Source of the DNA: Thiotrichaceae bacterium UBA7359
GTDB lineage: Bacteria; Pseudomonadota; Gammaproteobacteria; Eutrophobiales; Eutrophobiaceae
Direction: 5' to 3'
Assembly: GCA_905182825.1 (NCBI GenBank)
Contig: CAJJDJ010000038.1
Span: 1-19,232 of the forward strand
DNA: 19,232 bases
Shown: positions 14,403 through 19,232 of the stretch, one piece after another
Layout of the letters: each line of letters opens with the position of its first letter
Position numbering within the stretch: the first letter of the stretch is position 1
Program-made: the position numbers and the translations under genes
The notes under the pieces: model-generated
What the model saw: the letters and a program-made list of their open reading frames with translations, nothing else
Told to the model about the DNA's origin: nothing
The model's database searches: none

Positions 14403-14738
14403 ATGAATAAATTACATGAACCAAATTACAATGTAGTGAAGGAATTTTTCAATATTAACTTAAAAATCGCAAGCCAAATCGCCGACCAACAGCAAGCTAT
14501 TCTTAATCTTTCTGTGGACAATGTAACTGCTCAAATGAAAATTTTTGGTAAATCTAAGGACTATAATGATGTTATTAGTGGGCAAACAGATTTGCTGAGT
14601 GAAACTAGCTCAAAGATTCAAGATATTGCTAAGGACACTACAAGTTTTATGAATCAATCAACAAATGAAGTAAGTCTTTGGGTCGAAAAAAGCATGGAAG
14701 AAGCAGCATTTATTGTCCCATTTTCGAAAAGTATTTAA
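14403..14738 (+). CDS. phasin family protein
   Basis: Phasins are small amphipathic proteins that coat PHA granules and control their size and number. The 111-residue product is almost wholly predicted helix, with no signal peptide and no enzyme motif. Its FNINLKIASQIADQQQAILNLSVDNVTAQMKIF segment and the ISGQTDLLSETSSKIQDIAKDTTSFMNQSTNEVSLWVEKSMEEA region follow the Phasin_2-type pattern (a helical stretch with ...Q..LL.E...k....t......E). The ribosome binding site is weak: a GGGG lies about ten bases before the ATG, after which comes an A-run. The gene has its own strong promoter with likely PhaR operators and its own terminator, so it is a single-gene transcript. The family call rests on weak primary similarity plus strong context. 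Confidence 0.85.
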   Translation: MNKLHEPNYNVVKEFFNINLKIASQIADQQQAILNLSVDNVTAQMKIFGKSKDYNDVISGQTDLLSETSSKIQDIAKDTTSFMNQSTNEVSLWVEKSMEEAAFIVPFSKSI

Positions 14739-14798
14739 AAAATTATTGCGTAGTTATCTCAATTCGCCATTAACTATTTAGAAATACTCCTACTTATT

Positions 14799-14834
14799 CC
14801 ACGGTTCTACGTTTAGTAGACCGTGGTTTTTTTT
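14799..14834 (+). terminator. Rho-independent terminator of the phasin gene
   Basis: CCACGGTTCTAC (14799-14810, one bulged T), loop GTTTA, GTAGACCGTGG (14816-14826) and eight T residues (14827-14834) make a textbook terminator. Its T-run overlaps the stop codon of the convergent purF gene. On the minus strand the hairpin is not followed by a U-tract, so it is directional. Confidence 0.9.
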
Positions 14835-16347
14835 ATTGGTTTTCAATTAAATTCGTCAGCCCTTCATCAACCTCCTGCTTCTCTTTGGCATGATTGTTTC
14901 TAGTTGATTCGATATGCTCAAGATAGTCTTTACTGATATCACCAGTAACATATTCTCCAGTAAAGCAAGACGTATCGAATTCTGTAATTTTTTTATTTCC
15001 CGTATGAGCAGAAGATAATAGATCTTTAATGTCTTGATATACTAGCCAATCAGCACCAATTTTTTCAGCAATTTCCTCAACAGTACAATTATTAGCAATT
15101 AATTCATCCACCGTAGGCATGTCTATACCGTATACGTTTGGATAACGTACTGGTGGCGCAGCTGATGCAATATAAACACGTTTAGCGCCCGCCTCTCTTG
15201 CCATTTGTACAATCTCTCTTGATGTAGTTCCTCTTACAATTGAATCATCCACGAGCAAAACATTCTTACCTTTAAATTCTAAGCCGATTGCATTTAGTTT
15301 TTGTCGAACTGATTTCTTGCGAACATTTTGGCCTGGCATAATAAATGTTCTGGGAATGTACCGGTTTTTTACAAAGCCCTCTCGATATTTAACATCTAAT
15401 TTAGTCGCTAAAGGTAATGCTGCTGTTCGACTTGTGTCTGGAATAGGTATCACAACATCGATATCATGATTTGGATAGAGTCTAAGAATCTTTTTTGCAA
15501 GCTTCTCTCCCATCCTTAATCTGGCTTTGTAAACCGAGATACCATCAATTATTGAATCAGGTCTAGCTAAATATACATGCTCAAAAATACATGGACTATA
15601 ATTTGATTTGTCTGCACATTGAAAGGTATGAATTTCACCATTCAATGTAATGAAAATAGCTTCACCTGGTGCTATATCACGGATAAGTTTGAAATCCAGA
15701 GCATTAATCGCAACGCTTTCCGAGGCAATAATGAATTCTGTTCCGGCATCAGTCTTACGTTCTCCAAAAGCAACAGGCCTTATTCCATTTGGATCACGAA
15801 ATCCTAATATTCCAACACCGGTAATCATCGCAACAGCAGCATAACCACCTTTACAACGTTGATGTAATTGTTTGACTGCATGAAAAATATCTTTTACATC
15901 CAGAACATTTCTAGGCATACCAATAGCATTTAGCTCATGCGCAAAAATGTTTAATAACACTTCAGAATCTGAATTGGTATTCAAATGACGTAAATTATCA
16001 CGCATAAGATCTTCTTTAAGTGTCTCAGCATTGGTTAAATTTCCATTATGAGCAAGTGTTATGCCATAAGGAGTATTTACATAAAACGGTTGAGCTTCTG
16101 CTGAAGATGAACAACCCGCTGTAGGATAACGAACATGACCTATACCCATGTTTCCTTTCAAGTTAAGCATATGACGTGTATGAAAAACGTCTTTGACCAA
16201 GCCGTTATCCTTTCTCAGATATAATTTATTTTCATCACAAGTCACCATGCCGGCGGCATCTTGACCACGATGTTGAAGAACCGTCAATCCATCATATATC
16301 GCCTGATTAACAGGTTTCTTAGCAACGATTCCAATTATTCCGCACAT
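14833..16347 (-). CDS. purF: amidophosphoribosyltransferase
   Basis: PurF makes 5-phosphoribosylamine from PRPP and glutamine, the committed step of purine synthesis. The 504-residue length is as in E. coli (505). The class II glutamine amidotransferase domain starts MCGIIGIV, with Cys2 becoming the N-terminal nucleophile after Met removal, followed by LQHRGQDAAGM, GHVRYPTAG and the THNGNL-like LAHNGNLTN and NTNSDSEVLL. The phosphoribosyltransferase domain carries the PRPP motif VLLVDDSIVRGTTS (about 361-374), preceded by the flexible RTFI region, and then YIASAAPPVRYPNVYGIDMP. It is the E. coli-like form without the propeptide and Fe-S cluster cysteines of Bacillus-type enzymes. It is the last gene seen of the accD-folC-dedD-cvpA-purF operon and follows cvpA by 21 bases. 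Confidence 0.98.
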   Translation of the reverse strand: MCGIIGIVAKKPVNQAIYDGLTVLQHRGQDAAGMVTCDENKLYLRKDNGLVKDVFHTRHMLNLKGNMGIGHVRYPTAGCSSSAEAQPFYVNTPYGITLAHNGNLTNAETLKEDLMRDNLRHLNTNSDSEVLLNIFAHELNAIGMPRNVLDVKDIFHAVKQLHQRCKGGYAAVAMITGVGILGFRDPNGIRPVAFGERKTDAGTEFIIASESVAINALDFKLIRDIAPGEAIFITLNGEIHTFQCADKSNYSPCIFEHVYLARPDSIIDGISVYKARLRMGEKLAKKILRLYPNHDIDVVIPIPDTSRTAALPLATKLDVKYREGFVKNRYIPRTFIMPGQNVRKKSVRQKLNAIGLEFKGKNVLLVDDSIVRGTTSREIVQMAREAGAKRVYIASAAPPVRYPNVYGIDMPTVDELIANNCTVEEIAEKIGADWLVYQDIKDLLSSAHTGNKKITEFDTSCFTGEYVTGDISKDYLEHIESTRNNHAKEKQEVDEGLTNLIENQ

Positions 16348-16368
16348 AATATTATACTTATCGATTTA

Positions 16369-16878
16369 TTAATTATCTTCATTTGCCTGTACATATGAAG
16401 GATATGCATTTATTGACTCAGGTAAAAAACGTGAACTCCATATACTTATACGCTCAAATGGAGATGCTAACTTTGATTCTTCCCACCAAACCTCTTGAGG
16501 TAAAGCAGTGAATCCAGCCATAAAGATTATAACTGTAACGATTAGCCCGCCTAAACCCATACCAAAAAACAGTCCTAAAATTCTGTCTGCTGCTGTAAGT
16601 CCAGCACTGCCTAACAACTTTACTAAAAAATAACTTATACCAGTCATTACAAGCAAACTTAGAATAAAAAGTGCTATAAAGGCTAGAGCATCTCTTAATA
16701 TTGGCGTATTGACATAATTTTCCAGTAAAGGTGAAAAGTATGGCACTAGTTTTACTGAGAGTCCTAAAGAGACTGCCCAGGATAATAGTGAAAATAGTAT
16801 ATTTAAAAAACCATAAAAAACACCCACGACCGTGGGTAATGCAACTAAACAAAGTATGACTATATCAACTGTAAACAT
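16369..16878 (-). CDS. cvpA: CvpA family inner-membrane protein
   Basis: CvpA is a small inner-membrane protein first found as needed for colicin V production; in other species it has been linked to envelope stress and bile or antimicrobial resistance. Its molecular role is unsettled. The protein has about four membrane helices (near residues 4-22, 25-43, 60-82 and 98-125), and the start VDIVILCLVALPTVVGVFYGFLN resembles the usual VDYxILxIIxxSxLxGxxRGF. The start is uncertain: a GTG at 16887 gives 172 residues, and the ATG at 16878 (169 residues, MFTVDIVIL) fits family N-termini better. Neither has a clear ribosome binding site. It sits between dedD and purF in the conserved operon. Confidence 0.93.
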   Translation of the reverse strand: MFTVDIVILCLVALPTVVGVFYGFLNILFSLLSWAVSLGLSVKLVPYFSPLLENYVNTPILRDALAFIALFILSLLVMTGISYFLVKLLGSAGLTAADRILGLFFGMGLGGLIVTVIIFMAGFTALPQEVWWEESKLASPFERISIWSSRFLPESINAYPSYVQANEDN

Positions 16879-16912
16879 CGTAGACACATGATTTTTTTAA
16901 GTTCATTAATAA

Positions 16913-17497
16913 TCATGGATATTTTAAGACTATACCATCTAGCTCCGTATTTTCTTTAATTTTCTTAAGCAAAGCATCAGCATCAGTACGCAATAATTCT
17001 GGACCCACTCTAACGCGGTACACTACTTCATTAATTTCTTTTAACGGCTCAACGAAAGCTGAGAAATCTAATTCTCTAAGTGTTATGTTTAGTTTTTCTG
17101 CATTGCCTTTACTTGAAAAGGTACCTATTTGCACAACCCATGCCGTCTGGCCTACTTGTTTTTCTTTTAGTGTTTTACCTGGTTTCGATTTTTTAAAAGT
17201 TACTTCTTCCGAACTAATCAATTCTGATTGTAAACGTGACTTTATGTTTTGTTTATTCTCAGATATAAGCGGTTTTTCTAACAATTCGAGATCATCATTA
17301 ATCTGTGTGCTGGGCAAAACATAATTATTAATAGGGATTAATCTAGAATTAAACTCTTGTATTGGCCGTTTTGGAATATTAGTCTTAGTAATATGTTTAT
17401 CCTCTGTAGGGCCCATTAAAAATATCGGTATAAAGATAACAGCAATAAGAACAAGAACAGCTGCACCAACCAATCGTTCTTTCAAGTGCTGAGGCAT
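16913..17497 (-). CDS. dedD: SPOR-domain protein DedD
   Basis: DedD is an inner-membrane division protein that goes to the septum through its SPOR domain, which binds denuded peptidoglycan glycans. The 194-residue protein has a short cytoplasmic N-terminus (MPQHLKERL), one membrane helix (about residues 9-29, ending IFLMGP), a long polar linker and a C-terminal SPOR domain (about 115-194: WVVQIGTFSSKGNAEKL, then VVYRVRVGPELLRTDADALLKKI). The MPQHLKERLVGAAVLVxxAVIFIP start is typical of the DedD family in this operon. It follows folC by six bases, so the two are tightly linked. It ends with TGA and is followed by cvpA. Confidence 0.94.
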   Translation of the reverse strand: MPQHLKERLVGAAVLVLIAVIFIPIFLMGPTEDKHITKTNIPKRPIQEFNSRLIPINNYVLPSTQINDDLELLEKPLISENKQNIKSRLQSELISSEEVTFKKSKPGKTLKEKQVGQTAWVVQIGTFSSKGNAEKLNITLRELDFSAFVEPLKEINEVVYRVRVGPELLRTDADALLKKIKENTELDGIVLKYP

Positions 17498-17503
17498 ATT
17501 AAT

Positions 17504-18829
17504 TTAGGCTGTGTCCTTATTTAAATAGTCAAGTGCAGCACCCACTGTTAAAAAAGATCCCGTCACAATAATTCTATCACCAGGCATAGATAACACATCA
17601 AGCTGTTTCAGGGCATCACTGACATCTTTATACTCAAAAACATTTTTACTTATGCCTAATGACTTAAGTTCTATAATTAATCTTTTTGCATCACTGCCAC
17701 GCTCTTCCAACAGTGTAATAACATTCCAGCTGTCAGCTATATTATTTAATACCTTAAACACTTCAGAATGATCTTTGTCTTTTAGCATGCCAACAACTAA
17801 ATGAGTTTGTCCTAAACATCGAATCTTGCTTATGTTTTTTACCAACACCCTCACTGATTCACTATTATGAGCCACATCTAATATTTTTGGTATTTTGCCG
17901 GGTATGAATTGCATACGCCCGTTGAGGCGAAAACTACTAAGTCCTTCTTTGATATTTTCGAGAGTAACAGGGTAATCATGTTTTATTTTTTCTAACACCA
18001 TTAAAACACCGGCTGCATTGTTTAATTGAAAATCACAAAATTGCATAGGTCTAGGCAATTTATCAAAAGAAATATTTTTTGTCTCCCATGACCAATCACT
18101 AATTCCCATCATCAATTTATAATCACGTCCCAATATACTCAATGGAGTTCCTAATGCGTCAGCGCAGTCAAGTAAACTCTGAGGTGGTTTATTGTCAGAG
18201 CATATAGCAGGGGCTTTATTTCTGAAAATACCTGCTTTTTCTCTAGCTATGCTCTCACGATTATCTCCAAGCCATTGCTGATGATCAATATCTATACTCG
18301 TAATTAATGCAATATCTGCATCAAGAACATTTACTGCATCAAGTCGACCACCTAAACCCACTTCGAGAATGGCTAGCTCAACTTTATGCTGACGAAAAAG
18401 ATCCAATGCGGCAAGCGTTCCAAATTCAAAATACGTTAATGAAATCTCACCGCGTGCTCGATCAATTCGATCGAATGATTCACATAACTCAGAATCTGAT
18501 ACTTCAGTACCATTTATACAAATACGTTCGTTGTATCGAAGCAGGTGTGGCGATGTATATCGCCCTATTTTGTAATCTGCATTGCGCAGAATTTTATCAA
18601 GCATCGTAATGCTAGATCCTTTACCATTGGTTCCTGCAACACTAATAACATTATAGGCCGGCTTGAGTAATCCCATGTTATTTGCAACACGCCGACATCG
18701 CTCTAAGCCTAATTCAATTGCCGTGAAATGGAGGCTTTCTTGCCACTTCAACCATTTTTCAAGACTATTAAATCTTAATTTATCGGGGTGTCCACTCAAT
18801 TTAGAAATTAATTTAATTTTACTGATCAT
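17504..18829 (-). CDS. folC: bifunctional dihydrofolate synthase / folylpolyglutamate synthase
   Basis: FolC adds glutamate to dihydropteroate and then further glutamates to folates, using ATP in the cytoplasm. The Mur-ligase-like P-loop is VAGTNGKGSS (about 64-73). Other family blocks are RYTSPHLLRYNERICING, ARGEISLTYFEFGTLAALDLF, ILEVGLGGRLDAVN, TSIDIDHQQWLG, the carbamylated-lysine region REKAGIFR, and DVAHNSESV in the C-terminal domain. I place the start at the ATG at 18829 (441 residues). The frame stays open to a TTG at 18862 that would overlap the end of accD by eight bases and add 11 residues. The ribosome binding site is weak for both. It lies 25 bases after accD and six before dedD, as in the E. 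coli operon. Confidence 0.96.
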   Translation of the reverse strand: MISKIKLISKLSGHPDKLRFNSLEKWLKWQESLHFTAIELGLERCRRVANNMGLLKPAYNVISVAGTNGKGSSITMLDKILRNADYKIGRYTSPHLLRYNERICINGTEVSDSELCESFDRIDRARGEISLTYFEFGTLAALDLFRQHKVELAILEVGLGGRLDAVNVLDADIALITSIDIDHQQWLGDNRESIAREKAGIFRNKAPAICSDNKPPQSLLDCADALGTPLSILGRDYKLMMGISDWSWETKNISFDKLPRPMQFCDFQLNNAAGVLMVLEKIKHDYPVTLENIKEGLSSFRLNGRMQFIPGKIPKILDVAHNSESVRVLVKNISKIRCLGQTHLVVGMLKDKDHSEVFKVLNNIADSWNVITLLEERGSDAKRLIIELKSLGISKNVFEYKDVSDALKQLDVLSMPGDRIIVTGSFLTVGAALDYLNKDTA

Positions 18830-18854
18830 ACCCAATATTGAAAAATATTTTATA

Positions 18855-19232
18855 TTAAGCAACTAATGCTTGATGAGTCAATATTGATAATAACTTGCTG
18901 ATTCTGTCGCGTAACTCTCTACGATCGACAATCATATCAATATCACCGTTTTTGAGTAAAAATTCACTACGCTGAAAACCTACAGGTAGAGTTTCTCTAA
19001 CTGTTTGCTCTATAACTCGTGGTCCAGCAAAACCAATCAAGGCATTAGGTTCAGCAATATTAATATCTCCAAGCGTAGCCAAGCTTGCTGACACACCACC
19101 CATTGTTGGATCAGTTAGCACTGAAATATAGGGCAAACTTTTTTTTCGTAATGTGGCTATAGCCGCAGAAGTCTTAGCCATCTGCATCAAAGAGAACAAT
19201 CCTTCCTGCATTCTGGCACCACCACTTGATGA
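18855..19232 (-). CDS. accD: acetyl-CoA carboxylase carboxyltransferase beta subunit, C-terminal part
   Basis: AccD, with AccA, forms the carboxyltransferase of acetyl-CoA carboxylase, which moves CO2 from carboxybiotin to acetyl-CoA to make malonyl-CoA for fatty acids. Only the last 125 codons are present; the gene runs off the right edge, so the zinc-finger N-terminus is missing. The visible part begins SSSGGARMQEGLFSLMQMAKTSAAI, an oxyanion/CoA-binding segment, then YISVLTDPTMGGVSASLATLGDI, ALIGFAGPRVIEQTVRETLPVGFQRSEFLL and DMIVDRRELRDRI, all characteristic of AccD. An internal ATG exists at 19211, but the frame continues upstream to the edge. It is the first visible gene of the accD-folC-dedD-cvpA-purF operon. 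Confidence 0.96.
   Translation of the reverse strand, partial: SSSGGARMQEGLFSLMQMAKTSAAIATLRKKSLPYISVLTDPTMGGVSASLATLGDINIAEPNALIGFAGPRVIEQTVRETLPVGFQRSEFLLKNGDIDMIVDRRELRDRISKLLSILTHQALVA

Noticed and set aside
1..19232. Search for a mobile element, phage, defence, secretion or biosynthetic gene cluster.
   Set aside because: All sizeable genes are housekeeping or storage-metabolism genes in plausible operons. No transposase, integrase, att-like repeats, CRISPR repeats or tRNA was seen on either strand.

Overview
The window reads as ordinary chromosome from an AT-rich proteobacterium, most likely a gammaproteobacterium. The accD-folC-dedD-cvpA-purF order, an RppH with a linked HAD phosphatase, Mpl, a type II citrate synthase and the SucA type all fit that. 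Betaproteobacteria share several of these arrangements, so the class call is an inference, and no genus can be named. Base composition was judged by eye only. No tRNA, rRNA, IS element, phage gene, CRISPR array or toxin/defence gene was seen.

Layout. (1) 1-2026, minus strand: the N-terminal 64 codons of mpl (peptidoglycan recycling), overlapped by the stop codon of an unknown five-helix membrane protein, preceded by nspC (carboxynorspermidine/carboxyspermidine decarboxylase). (2) 2074-3741: a small secreted protein of unknown function, rppH (RNA pyrophosphohydrolase) on the minus strand, and a HAD-IB phosphatase. (3) 3742-11987: a TCA-cycle block. mdh and gltA are on the minus strand. They diverge across a 310-base control region from sucA-sucB-lpd, the complete 2-oxoglutarate dehydrogenase complex. 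(4) 12305-14738: a polyhydroxyalkanoate (PHA) module with phaA (thiolase), phaR (repressor) and a phasin. PHA synthase and acetoacetyl-CoA reductase are not in the window. (5) 14833-19232, minus strand: accD (C-terminal part), folC, dedD, cvpA and purF, a compact housekeeping operon.

How the genes fit together: mdh, gltA and the sucAB-lpd complex handle acetyl-CoA flux through the TCA cycle. phaA draws from the same acetyl-CoA pool toward storage polymer, with phaR and the phasin controlling and coating the granules. The best regulatory signal is a shared TGC-type inverted repeat (TTGC or CTGC, three bases, GCAA or GCAT). It lies at the predicted transcription start of phaA and twice at the start of a near-consensus phasin promoter. 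It resembles the published TGC-rich operators of PhaR, the product of the gene between them.

I found no convincing undescribed multi-gene system. The open questions are two conserved-looking unknown genes (192-740 and 2074-2445), a solitary nspC, and the non-coding structures around the PHA genes and in front of sucA.
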